From NCBI GenBank assembly GCA_012845835.1, contig JABAKD010000006.1:9336705-9400704 (forward strand): a DNA stretch of 64,000 bases, given 5' to 3'. The notes under the pieces are model-generated. The model was not told the origin of the DNA, did no database searches, and saw only the letters and a program-made list of their open reading frames with translations. Made by a program: the position numbers and the translations under genes. Below, one piece after another: positions 10,939-21,375 of the stretch. Source of the DNA: Undaria pinnatifida. Taxonomy: Eukaryota; Sar; Phaeophyceae; Laminariales; Alariaceae. How positions within the stretch are numbered: the stretch's first letter is position 1; the number at the start of each line of letters is the position of its first letter.

Positions 10939-11274
10939 CTTTCTCAGGATCGGTTGGTGGTGGCGAGCCACGGTAACTGGGGCGCACGCGGGCGCAGAAT
11001 CCTCGCATCCAAGCATGAAGTGACAGACCACAGACTGTTGATGATGGTGTAGCCCAACTAGAAAGCACCAGAACGCAACCCGCGCGCGACGAGCGGTGTA
11101 TGCAGCATGAACTGCTGTCTTTGATGGCAGCGCGGAAGGATATATAACATGTACCATACAATGAAGCCCTACCTAACGAAATTCCTCCCCAACCGACTTT
11201 CCCAGCGATCGAGCTTTTGACGCCGAGCTCTTACTCCGGAGCGTACACACAGACGAGTATTCCGATCTTCACTG

Positions 11275-11600
11275 AGAACCAGCCCGTACGGGTCTCACCA
11301 ACGGGTACCGCAATCTCTACTGCACCGCCCCCTTTACTATACCAACCTGTACCGGCCCAATAACGGGTACCGCTCTCTCCATTGCCCCGCCCCCCCCGCC
11401 TTCGGTACCAGCCCGTACCTGTCACACCCACGGGCAGTGCAATCTCTGTTGCACCACCTCTCTTCAGGACCAACCGGTACAGGCCCCACCAACGGGCATG
11501 GCAATATCTATTGCCACCCCCTCTTCCATTTCCCCATCAATGTCAACCTGTACCGGGTCTACCAGCGGGTACGGCAGCCTGTATTGTGCTGCCTCACCCC
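11275..11600 (+). repeat. Imperfect ~63-bp repeat encoding Pro-rich units, about five copies
   Basis: Units begin near 11278, 11341, 11408, 11468 and 11543 with ACCAGCCCGTACC-like sequence and continue with ACCAACGGGTACCGCAATCTC. Translated, they give QPVPV.PTGTAIS.APP-type units of ~21 residues. Single-base indels between units move the frame, so the array no longer forms one ORF. It sits 5' of the chromovirus gag remnant. Confidence 0.6.
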
Positions 11601-12159
11601 CGTACCGACTTGCAGAAACCCCACCAACGGTAGCTCAGACAAGCATGCTAGTCTTGTTTAGCTTTCTTTGGAACATTCACTCCGACAACCAAGGATCCCA
11701 GGGTAGTTCGTCACAGCAACCCCCCCCCCCTGCTCGCGGACCCCCTTTCACAGTACTCATCCTTGCAGGCTCCACGACTCGGCCTCCCTCCACTCCGAAC
11801 AACACAAACATGCGCCTCGGGCCCAGACGGCCAGCCAGGCACCTTCCGCACCAATGAACCTGTCGATGGTGAATTCCACGTCGCGACTTCACCAGCAGCA
11901 TCACGCGCGACCGTGCCGGGCACCTCCCACAAGATGCTGGCACGCTCTATCTCCCAAGAATCTGCGACCCCACCCATCCGCTCGACCCTCATCACCCCCC
12001 CCTAACGCCCCTGCTGGCCAGCCTTCATCATTTTCCACTCGACCGAGGGTTGACTCTCTTGTTCAAGCGGTTGGTTTGAGGTGTGGGCAGGAAGAGCGGG
12101 CACGCCGTATCCTTCCACGACGCTCTCCTCTGCGATTATTCTGCATTCGCGACACTTCG

Positions 12160-12660
12160 CCATGCCTGCCATCACCGAAATTTCTGCAGAACTTGCCCAT
12201 CTCGTCGGCGACATCTAACAGAAAAACCCATTGCCTCACAGACTCCACTGACACTACCTCTGGGCCATCGACCTCTACGTCGATCCCGCCTTCGACCCAA
12301 TGATCCTCTTGGCGCACGTCCACTGTCGTCCGCCGACCTCGCGAAATATCAGCACACAACTCGATCTCCAGCAATTTTGGACTCACAGCTGACCGCCCCG
12401 TACTGGATATACTACGCTCCTTGGAACCAAGGGAAAGTTTATCTCGGACTCTTCCGTGGAAGACTCGACCCCGTCAAAACGATCACGCCAAGAGTCCCCT
12501 GCACCGCCACCCACCCCCCGGTCACGGACTACTGCAGGTACCGCGTTTTCTTCCGAGCGTGCCCCTTCGTCTTCGCATTCAGTTGATTCTTGTATAAGGG
12601 ACCTCCAGGGTTCCCCGTCATGGCCACGAAACCACCACGGACACCACACAGGGATCTCGA
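12160..12660 (+). pseudogene. Probable chromovirus gag remnant
   Basis: Across frameshifts this stretch reads a helical-looking segment (MPAITEISAELAHLVGD, YLWAIDLYVDPAFDPM) followed by a Ser/Pro/Arg-rich tail with a basic run (SKRSRQESPAPPPTPRSR). Position upstream of NADAR and protease and the composition fit a gag polyprotein. No zinc knuckle is seen, so the assignment rests mainly on context. Confidence 0.45.
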
Positions 12661-12829
12661 CAAGATTGACCAATCCCCCGACACTCTCGGGAATCGAAGT
12701 CGCCCAAACCGCGACTTCCCCGACCATTTCACACCACACTACAAAGGGCCATACCATTCCCCTCTGCCCCCCCCCCCCCCCCCCCCCACATCCATCAACA
12801 CTGAACCCCTCTCAAAATACTTTTCTTTG

Positions 12830-14216
12830 GGACTGCTCCTCCGTTTTTTACAAGTTGTTGCTGTTATTGTTGTTCTTGTTGTTGTTCTCACATCAACTCG
12901 TATAGTAAAGTCCGTGGTCACAGGACAGGCTCCAGACACCCTGGAGCTGAGGAATACCCCAGAGAAGAACACCAACAACCCAAGGTGGTACACGCATATA
13001 TCACAGCTGACGTAATTCATGCCTCCACCAGAATTATAAAAAAAGTGAAATTGGGAGTCAGTCTACGATGTGCCAGGTCCATACCGGTGCATACGTCTCA
13101 TTACTTACGCCAGGAAACACCGACTATACCGCTTGACACTCAAGAAAGGCTACCACGTATATATTACAGGTACTATCTATCACTACGCATACGCACGACA
13201 GACGTAAGTTTATTGGAGAAAAGAAACATACAAAAAAAACAAGATGAAGGAACGGAAAGAAAAGAGAAGAAAGCGGAACAAAACGGAAAAGGAAATGAAA
13301 GAGAATTATAAGACAACGAAGGCAAGAAAAGACAAGACAAGAAGAGGGAGCAAGGAGAGGAAAACAAAAAAAAAAAAAAGAAGAAAAAGGAAAAAAATGT
13401 CATACTAGCAGACCCTAGAAACTGGCCAAAGACGGCCTTGGGCTCATAGAGGGCATCAAGTGCATCAATGGCACTAGGGAGAGAACGCAACATGGCGAAT
13501 ATGTCAGGGCGGTTTTGTGCTATCTTGTGACGGCCGTTAGAAGGCCCACAACGTTGAAGACGAAGATGGCCAAACCCAGACTTTAGTCTCTTGGGCGTGA
13601 CGCCCCCCCTCCCCTTCCCCCCTTTCCTTCTCTCCCTTCCCCCCCTCCCCGCTTCCCCCGCCCCCCCCCCCCCCCCCCCACCTCCCACCCCCCTCCCCCC
13701 CGCACTCCCCCCTCCCCCCCTCCCCCCGCTTCCCCCTCCCTCCGGCCGCTTAAAGATGCCAACGGTGGATGGCGCTGCCGAAGCCTTTGCGCGTCGCTCT
13801 GCAGCATTGCGTCTCTCCGTTTCATGCCAATTTCACATGAACAACTCGGCTCCCTCCTCTACTCGTCGAACCAATCCGCCACCCTTCTGAGCAGCCGTTC
13901 GCCATCCTTCGAATTTCATTCCAAAGACCGACATATCCTTCAGATGATCCATCCAGTCTTTCTCTTGCCCCCCCGAGTAGACCATACCCCCAGCAAACTC
14001 CCCAAGCATCACCCTCTGTGGCAGACACTTCTCTCTCATACGTGCTACGAATCCCGCAAACATATCCTCCGTTTGCGCACTATCGCCTCTATGCTCTCGG
14101 AGTCTGGCTTGGCAAGCGCGTCGGCGTACGATAGAGGGTGTGGTCGTCGCGCTTCCGTTTCCGCTATCCAAGGCATCGGAGGAGCATAGAGCGGTGTACC
14201 CATCGTAGCCTGTCAT
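12830..14216 (-). mobile_element. LINE fragment, copy 1 (ORF2 C-terminus plus 3' region)
   Basis: On the minus strand the C-terminal end of a non-LTR retrotransposon protein (14216-13735) is followed by a G19 run (C on plus, 13661-13679) and then a ~760-bp 3' region (13605-12848). That region includes a purine tract on the plus strand (13221-13400) and the box GTCCGTGGTCACAGGACAGG (plus, near 12910). Copy 2 at 31400-32721 has the same poly-G and 3' region next to a reverse transcriptase, and copy 3 at 40400-41160 is a 3' region alone. The fragment interrupts chromovirus gag and NADAR, so it inserted after that element. A 21-base C run (12767-12787) lies at the junction. Confidence 0.75.
13735..14216 (-). 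pseudogene. LINE ORF2 C-terminal remnant
   Basis: The minus strand reads ...RMREKCLPQRVMLGEFAGG, YSGGQEKDWMDHLKDMSVFG and GLVRRVEEGAELFM, followed after a frameshift by a basic tail (HETERRNAAERRAKASAAPS). The QEKDW...L and (F)RRVEEGAE motifs are, to my knowledge, characteristic of C-termini of LINE proteins of this type. It is truncated at the 5' end. Confidence 0.65.
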
Positions 14217-14220
14217 AATC

Positions 14221-14653
14221 AGGCTTCTTCAGACTCCACGTCATGCCAAGTGGTACCCCTCGACCATTACAGTCGACGACGAGCACTACAACTTCGCTGA
14301 ACAATATATGATGTCGGAAAAAGCCAAGCGGTTCGGCGATACAGCCACCTACATGGACGTTTTTGCCTTCTCGGACCCTACGCATCAGAAACGTCTCGGA
14401 CGCTCAGCATCTAACTTTAACTAAGAACGCCGGGAACGTCATCGCTATCACATCGTTTACAAGAGCAACCTCGCCAAACATTCGACCCGTCCCTTCCGCC
14501 AGCAGCCTCTGTACACCGGCGACAAGTTCCTCACCGAAGCCAGTCCGCACGATCTCGTCTGGGGTATCGCATTCAGGGCTGCCGATGGGCAAGCGCTCCG
14601 ATCTCAGAAGTGACAGAGCCTCAACCTTTTGGCGACATCGTCTTGAGGGTTGG
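14221..14653 (+). pseudogene. NADAR (YbiA-like, DUF1768) domain, disabled
   Basis: From 14251 one frame reads WYPSTI, then HYNFAEQYMMSEKAKRFGD, SDPTHQKRLGRS, YKSNLAKHS, LYTGDKFLTEASPHDLVWGI and AFRAADGQAL; after a single-base shift it ends LNL.GDIVLRVG. These are the family signatures in the right order: the AEQYMM.EKA..FGD active-site helix with its Glu, the RLGR motif, the TGD..L.EASP.D..WGI block and a terminal (N)LLG..L..V. NADAR enzymes are N-glycosidases linked to removal of ADP-ribose from nucleic acid and to riboflavin intermediates. Lesions are an in-frame TAA (14422-14424), a TGA at a conserved Trp position (14611-14613), a frameshift after it and a probable shift before 14251. It lies directly upstream of, and in the same orientation as, the chromovirus protease. 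Confidence 0.85.
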
Positions 14654-14815
14654 TCGTCAACTTGACCACCACCCCCACCACCCCGCCACGCTCGCGTCTC
14701 TCTCTCGGTCAATGGTGTCCACGAGATCAGCGCAACCATAGCGCCCCATGCAGGAACCTCCACACTGGACCAACTCCCGCCCTCCTCCCTTCTAGAAACA
14801 ACTCCGGCATGTACT

Positions 14816-15270
14816 GTGGTCTCTACCGTTACACCCGGACTTGATCCCTCTAGCACCCCACCGCCCCCTATCGTCGAACATGGACCTGGCTCCTCGGAAA
14901 GCACTGCCACCGTCGATAGCGCCTCCTTCGCCACCAGGATCAAAGTACCCAGCGGTCTCTTTGCCTCCAGCTGCTACGGCCTCGTAGCCCTCGTGGACAC
15001 CGGTCCCGCACAGTCGAATCCGCTGAAGCATGAGCCTCGAGTAATACATAACAACGCTGGATCGGACGCCTGCGAATGACGCGCGACCCCTTGCTCTTGG
15101 GGAGGTTTCGGCAAATTGCCGCCCTTCCTCACCTCGACGTCCGTCCGGCTCAGAATCTAGTTTCTTGGTAGCGACACCCCTTCAGCCGAGCTCACTGTTT
15201 GGGCGTGCCTTGTATCAGCGTGCACTATACATCATCCTGTCCTACTGGGCCGCGACAGCTGGGTGCGTTT
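14816..15270 (+). pseudogene. Gypsy retropepsin (protease) remnant
   Basis: The frame 14816-15079 leads through a Ser/Thr/Pro linker (IVEHGPGSSESTATVDS) to YGLVALVDTGPAQS, the hydrophobic-DTG active-site signature of retroviral-type aspartic proteases, near 14985-15015. Further on, after frameshifts, LGRDSWVRF (about 15247-15275) matches the C-terminal LGRD motif of the same fold. The usual Ala after DTG is Pro. Stops separate the two motifs. Confidence 0.75.
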
Positions 15271-15934
15271 TGCACAGCGCACATACACCATCTTGCCATG
15301 TCCGCCCTCCCAATTGATCTTCGACGAACTTTAACCGGCGGCTCCTCGCACCGATGCCTCCCCCTACCTTCACCAGCGGTAAACGACCGACCATCAAAAA
15401 CATCCACCTTAAGTACGTCGGGGTGCACGAAATCTCACTTTGGTCCACTCCGTTCTTCGTCCTGGTTAACTTGGTCCGCCCCTCGGGTGTCCCAACCCTC
15501 ACCGGCCGCTGCCTGGTCGACATGCTCCCCCGCGCTGGCGTTTCATCTGAAACCTGAAAGCGTCGTCGACAATGGGCACCGAACAATCTCGCTGTTGGGA
15601 TCCACGGACGTTGAACCAGGCGACCTTCTTGGGGCCCCTTCTTCTCTGGTCATAACAATTTCGACCTTGGGCCTTACAGGACATTGCGACGGAATCAATA
15701 CCGGCCTCATAAAAGCCTGCGGTTTCACCGCAATTGAGACGGTCACCGCGGGCATTGGCTTAGGTGAGCTCATCCCACCTGTTCTCAAGCTGCTTCGAGC
15801 CCATCACCCCGTTCCCCTGCGCCAACAACGGTTTCCGCGGTTACCGCCGCCACGGACTGCGTATGGTCGCCTCGGATAGCCCAGGTTACTCGGCCATTCG
15901 TGGCCACCATCGCTGCCCCGAACCCTGCCCCCGG

Positions 15935-16590
15935 ATCGCTTGACAGCTCTTCCTCCGGCCCCCGCTTCCCCCAAGCCCCCGCCACCGGATCGCTTCACAG
16001 CCTTCCCCTCGGCCCCCGCTTTCCCCAAGCCCCCGTCGGCGGATCGCCTCGCAGCTTTCCCCTCGGCCCCCTTTTCTGCAAAGCTCCCGCCGCCGGGTCG
16101 CCTCGCAGCCCTCCGCTTGGCCCCCACATTGCTCAAGGCCTTACCACCCACTCGCGTAGCCACGTTTTCGTGGGTCCACGTTACGACGAGAACCCCACCG
16201 CAGCGCCGCCTCACGGCCTTCATGCCCGCCACCGCTTTGTCAATGACCAAAACCTAGCCGCGGCACCGCCCAATGGCGCCCGTTGACCACCGCTTTGCTA
16301 AAGACCAAGAACTCGCCGTGGCACCGCCCCACGGCACCCGTCGGCTACCGCTTTGCTATGTACCAAACCCAGCCGCGACGTCGCCTCACGGCGACCCCGC
16401 CGGACACCTGTTTTGTCCAGTAACAAGACCCCGCTGAGGCACCGCCTCGCACGGCGTTCCCGTCGGCCACTGCTTTGCTCAAGACCAAGACCCCGCTGCT
16501 GTATCGCGTCACGACTTTCACGCCGGCCACCGCTTAGGCTAAGACCCAGACCCCGCCGCGGCATCTCTACATCGCGTTCCCACCGACCCC
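15935..16590 (+). repeat. 54-60-bp tandem repeats encoding Pro-rich units, about 11 copies
   Basis: The first units are exactly 54 bp apart (starts near 15961, 16015, 16069, 16123) and encode an 18-residue unit like APAFPKPPSADRLAAFPS. Later units are 58-63 bp with a CCACCGCTTTGCTCAAGACC core and include stops. The array occupies the position where reverse transcriptase and RNase H should lie between protease and integrase. Confidence 0.75.
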
Positions 16591-16934
16591 CATTTGTTCC
16601 AAGACCTCGCCTTCAACTTCCCTTTCAGCGGTTTTGTCGGTCATATATCTACTTTCGACCACATCGACGAATCGTCTTCCAGCTTCGAGAAAGCCGGCGT
16701 GATCGCTGGCGCTCCTCCCGGTGTGACGTGCAGGCCGCCCGTCGTTTACCCATCGCCCACGTCAGGCGTCCCGGTTACGATCTCTCCTCGTACATCGACC
16801 ACACACGGACGCAACGCGCCATGCCCGTGATGTACTACCCCCGCCCTTGGACGCACCCACCCGCGTCTGCGTCTCAATGTTGATGCACCCATGGATCCTG
16901 CTCACATGCCATTCCACCCCCTCTTGCGACTTGG

Positions 16935-17860
16935 GTGTTTCTTGAACACTTAGCATGCTCAGGCGTTTCTACTGGTAAACCGGCATGGGTACTTCCACCC
17001 GCAGGTGGCTCCGCCGCTGCCTCAAATGCCAGGCACGAAAGACTTCGCGCCAAACAATGCGCTGACTTACCCTTTCCTTGCCGCGACCAAACGACCCCGG
17101 AATCCTTTTTAGCCTGGACTACTTCGGCCCCCTACTTTCAACACCACGGGGCAACGCCTACATCCTCCGTTTTACAGACCGCGTCAGCCGCCGGGCTTAC
17201 ACCGCTACAGAGGCCCAGTTCACCGCCTTTGGCACGGCTGACATACATGTTGACCGATATATTCCTCTCTGGGGATGGCCCGTAACTCCGCTTTCCGACA
17301 ACGCACATCAGGTTTGCTCCAAACAATCCCTCACCCTCTATGACCACGTCGGCACTAATAAGATTGCCACCAGTTCCTACCACCCGTGCACCAACCGCGC
17401 GGTACAAGCGTGTCAACCGCATCATAGCCCTTATGCTCGCCAAAGTAGGCGACCAACAGCAAACTGTCTGCGATATTCAGCTCCCACACGTCGACAGCGC
17501 GTACAACAACTCCGTCAGGGCAGCCACTGGACTTGTCCCCGACGAGATGCACATGGGCCGCCTACCCCGCCTCCGCTATACCGTCTTTGACCTCCCCAAA
17601 ATCATCGGACATCGAAGCCTCAATCGGAACCAACTACCCCATATTGACCACGCCACCGCTCGCCAACAATGCGCCTGCCGCGGGCTCGAAGAAATACACG
17701 CCATCTACGTCTCGCGTCTCGACCACCGCAACGCTCCCCTCGTGGACGCCCGCTACTTATTATCACCATTCTCCGTCAACGGTTGGGAGTCGATCTACAA
17801 CTCCACGGCCACCATTTGCTGTAGTGGCAGGAAAGGCAACGACCCTTCGTTCTGAAAATT
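16935..17860 (+). pseudogene. Gypsy integrase remnant with damaged catalytic triad
   Basis: The zinc-binding end (CLKCQARKTSRQT near 17018-17058, stop soon after) precedes LDYFGPL (first Asp 17117-17119) and LSDNAHQVC (second Asp 17297-17299), 60 codons apart as usual. The Glu expected 35 residues on falls at about 17405, where the frame reads CAA (Gln) and the reading then shifts by one base. The shifted frame continues VNRIIALMLAKVG, QLPHVDSAYNNSV, ATGLVPDEMHMGRLPR and ATARQQ, all typical of the integrase C-terminal half. The element cannot encode a working integrase. Confidence 0.88.
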
Positions 17861-17924
17861 AGGCTACTTTCAACTGGATCGACCCCTTCAAGATCCGCGC
17901 CGTAAGTCCAGCACCGGCCTCCGC

Positions 17925-18700
17925 CGTCCCAGACGGTCGGCCTCTTCATGACAAGCTCCTGTACCTCGATCTCCCGTCAGATATGCCTGGACGCGACTGC
18001 AAAGCTCGCGTCTTCCCTCGCCGCTTCAATCCATGCCGAAACAAAGACGACATCCACAACACACCAAACACCTTCCGGGCGACCTCATTAAGTACGGCTC
18101 AACTCCTTCTCTACCATGTCTTCGCCCTTCCACGTCACCCTCGACGACATCCTTCCACCGACAGAACGGTTCGAGGTCGAACAGATCTCGGGACATCAAC
18201 TCGTTCGCGGCCGGAGAGGCATTCAATCGGTCATGTACAAGACCCATTGATGTGGAGTGTTGAGCCCTTGATGGGAACACGAACAATATCTACAACACCA
18301 CCGGCTTCACATCTCGGACATTGGTCTGGCATCCCTTCACAACACCGCGAGTCCGACCGCTTATACCGACAGATGCGCATCCGAGCTGCTTACCGCGAAA
18401 GCGGGCGGACCTGGGGCGAACTGTTGCTTGCGCCCGGGCACAACCTCGTCCCACGCACCATCTGGGTTAAACGCGTCGCGTCAGCTCCACGACCCTCCCC
18501 GCGGGAGCACACCTCTGGTATAAAACTCTCGACGGTCTCTGGTGGCTGGGCAAAGTAGTCCATCGAACCTCGACCGACAACTGTTCCATCAACTCTATCG
18601 TCCGCTTCCTCCATGACCCTGGGCCACTCACGATCGACCTCCGTCCGTCATCGTACACCACTTCACGGAGCGTCATCCACGAGTCCTGATGCCTTCAGCG
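17925..18700 (+). pseudogene. Integrase C-terminal extension: chromodomain plus SH3-like segment
   Basis: After a conserved LYLDLPSDMPGRDCKARV stretch, positions 18166-18290 read RFEVEQISGHQLVRGRRGIQ, SVMYKTH (the following Trp codon is TGA), then ...WE, matching a chromodomain (VE.I..HR......Y.THWKGL...TWE). About 75 codons later WYKTLDGLWWLGKVVHRTS (18516 on) and IVRFLHDPGP resemble a Tudor/agenet-like SH3 barrel. Chromodomains on chromovirus integrases target insertion to histone marks; the second reader-like module is inference from sequence pattern. Confidence 0.6.
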
Positions 18701-18944
18701 TCATCACGCCGCGGGGCAGGCACGCGGTGTCATACGCAATGCTGATGGGCTCCGCGGAGCCCCCTCTATCTCCCCTTTGTATGTCGGTACCCTAGCGCCC
18801 ACCATAGCTCAGTGGTTTATGTTTTGGATGTTGTTTTCGTTGTTGAAATGAGTTATGATATCTTCAGGGTGTACTTTAACATCGTCGTTTCAGGTAGGGA
18901 GCCTTTAGAGCTGTTGTAACTTGGTCGTTTCCCTTGTTCGGTAT

Positions 18945-19385
18945 GACCTTTCACTACTATTTTGAGGCTCACGTGTTTTCTCGCTTGGGATACCACCTTT
19001 CTGGCGTCTCCTTTTCCAACGCTCATGCGTCCCGGGCGACAAAATTCAGTTGCTGGCTGGTATCCTGCAGTGTACGTGTCTGTGTTCAGTTTCGGTGTTG
19101 CCATTTCTGGTACCCCTTTACCCACGCCCATGCTTCCCAAGCACAGAGATTCAGTCAATGGCTGGTATCATGCAGTGCACATGTCTGGTTTCAGCTCGGA
19201 TGTTACCTTGCTGTTCCTCCATTACCCACGCCCATTGCGTCCCAAGCACAGAGGTTATATCGCTGGCTGGTATCCTGCAGTGCACGTTTTTCTCATCCCC
19301 AGTTCGAGTACTACCTTTCCTGGAGCCTCTTTCTTTGTTCTCCGCGTTCACTTACAACAGTACCTTCTGCCCAGCGGTTTAATGA
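18945..19385. repeat. 105-bp tandem repeat, about four copies
   Basis: GGCTGGTATC(C/A)TGCAGTG recurs at 19055, 19160 and 19265, exactly 105 bp apart, and the surrounding bases also align (ACGCCCATG/CGTCCCAAGCACAGAG). Because 105 is divisible by three, all three plus frames stay open for 80-170 codons, which is why ORFs stack here. One frame repeats a 35-residue unit containing WLVSCS. Protein-coding use is unproven. Confidence 0.75.
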
Positions 19386-19389
19386 CAGT

Positions 19390-20995
19390 TGGCCCACGGA
19401 TTAACCCCTACCAGAGGCGTGTTATCATCAATCATCAATCACCAATCACCAATCACGAGGTGTGGGTTGGTCTATAGTCATATTTGATCTCGTTGTTTTG
19501 AATAGCAGAATCTTCAATCCACTTCCGGGTTTCCTGATGTCTTACTTAGCCATTGCCATATAGTCGTGTGATCTTCATCGACGCCTATTCAGGGTGGGAT
19601 AATGTTATAGCGTTCCGCTAGGTATCCGTTATCTGCTTGAGCTATAGACGAACACCGTCTATCTCTGCAGATAAGTTATATATCTCCGCTGATAACTTAC
19701 GGTCTGATTTCTGTTATCTCATTTGTTGTGTGATTTGGAATCGGAATCGCGAGATTCGGAATCATTAGAATGTCCAGTAAGGCTGTCGCGCGATCCAGGG
19801 TTCGGCACGTACGTACATATCGCACAATCGTCTAATGAACCACGTGATCTCCTGGGTGCACGAAACCTAACAATGGTAGAATCTTGCCCTACGCTACTTG
19901 TCCTGTGCTGACTGGCTTAGATCAGGTAACTACACTATCGCATTAAGAGTAGGATGCTTCCTAGGAGAACACTAGGAATCTATGTGATTGTTTCTATTGT
20001 GAGGTAGTCCTTACTCCCACTTTAAGTATGCAATGATTCACCCACGTGACCTTGTAGAAGTGCCCGGCGTAGGCAGTTAGCAGCTTGCACCCAGGATTGA
20101 CCTTTGGCATGAAGATTCAGATACCTTGCCAATACGAGGGCCGGTATTTGGAGCTTCGCCAGAGCCAAGCTCCATCCCCCCCTCCTTTCCTCCTCCGCCT
20201 TGACCACCATTGTATCCTGACCTAATTTAGCAAACCTTGTCTAATACAAAGAAGAGAATCTACTACCTATCTGGGCTTTGTTTGTACGGCTTTCAGCTGT
20301 GGTCTCGCGGTAGACACCCCTGTCTCTTCTGATGAACATATCGACAAGGATCCGTCAAGGCTAACTCCTTAATAGTGGTATATCGTGTAAAACAACACAC
20401 GAAACAGAAAGCGAAATCGGGAGAAGTGCACGTTTTGTACGAATCACGCTGATCACACCGGACATGCGTTGCTGTAGAGGCGCATCGTTCTGGCTTTACG
20501 AAGCCCCTCGCAACGGGAGCTTCGGGTAACTCCCCACGAAACTGACATAGAAACAACGAAAAATGTGCGACGCGATGATAAACCCCCACACGGCCTAGTG
20601 GAAAAGGTTATTGATTGTAGTAAGAAACTTAACGTCCGACGAGGACCCTCGATATCTGAAGAAAACGTGTGAATACCTATTTCGTAGCATGCACCCCTGA
20701 GCGGGGAATTGGGACGAACGTTTTGATGTTCCTGCTAGGACCGTAGAGTGTAGTGAATGGGGGCGACAATGTCTCGAACAAAAACAAAAAACCATAATTC
20801 CCCTGCGTGTGCGTGTGCGCAAGAAAATTATTCAAACAAAATTTCCCAGTGTGTGCGCGCCCTCGAACAAACAAAATAGAACTAAATGCAACCGTCTACA
20901 CACGTAAAACATCTGCAGTGCAACCGTCTCAAGCTCTGGTGAGCGACGGATGCGTCGCGCCCGGAGTGCCTAAGCCTCCTCGCTCAAGCCTAATT
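19390..20995. other. Gene-poor stretch
   Basis: No supported gene was found. Short direct repeats occur at the start (ATCATCAATCACCAATCACC near 19428-19455), and short palindromic motifs (GATAACTTA / TAAGTTAT) occur near 19665-19720. The remaining ORFs are under 100 codons with no recognisable motif. Confidence 0.4.
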
Positions 20996-20997
20996 TA

Positions 20998-21375
20998 ATG
21001 GTAATTATAATTATAATGCTAATGTTGATGTTAATGTTACTGGTAATGTTCATGTTAATGGTAATGTTAATGTTAATGATACTTCTAATATTAATGTTAA
21101 TGTCGATGTTAATGTTAATGTTAATGTTGATGTTGATGTTAATGTTAATGTTAACGTTTACGTTACTGTTAATAATGTTAACGTTTATGGTTAATGTTAA
21201 CGTTTTTATGTTAATATTAATGTTAGCGTTCATGTTAACATTAATGTTAGCGTTCATGTTAACATTAATGTTAGCGTTCATGTTAACATTAATGTTAGCG
21301 TTTATGTTAATGTTAATGATAATTTAATTGTTAATGGTGATGTTAATGGTAATGCTAATGTTAATCCTGATGTTA
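20998..21375. repeat. TTAATG hexamer satellite with a 24-mer higher-order unit
   Basis: About 375 bp is built from variants of TTAATG (TTGATG, TTAACG, GTAATG). At 21228-21305 a 24-base block (GTTAGCGTTCATGTTAACAT plus TAAT) repeats about four times, a higher-order unit of four hexamers. Both strands are open (NVNININ or MLMLMLM), which simply reflects the hexamer lacking in-frame stops. Confidence 0.85.

Larger units (their letters stand above)
11640..18720 (+). mobile_element. Ty3/gypsy chromovirus remnant carrying a NADAR domain, interrupted by a LINE
   Basis: Plus-strand order: Pro-rich gag-like region (about 12160-12660), antisense LINE insertion (12830-14216), NADAR domain (14221-14653), linker, retropepsin (DTG near 14998), Pro-rich tandem repeats (15935-16590), integrase (about 16940-17860), chromodomain (18166-18290) and an SH3-like tail (18516-18650). 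Reverse transcriptase and RNase H, normally between protease and integrase, are not found; the repeats occupy that place. Stops and frameshifts are everywhere, so the copy is dead. LTRs were not identified, so the outer limits are approximate. Confidence 0.75.

Noticed and set aside
13173-13825. Gly- or Pro-rich ORFs on both strands
   Set aside because: They arise from the purine tract and the long C run in LINE copy 1; the real signal is the LINE C-terminus read through them.
18798-18830. tRNA A-box-like sequence (TAGCTCAGTGGTT)
   Set aside because: There is no B box (GGTTCGA..CC) at the expected distance and no foldable cloverleaf, so it is at most a tRNA-derived fragment.
20998-21327. 103-109-codon ORFs of Asn/Ile/Val or Met/Leu
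   Set aside because: They are produced by the TTAATG hexamer satellite, which has no in-frame stop on either strand.
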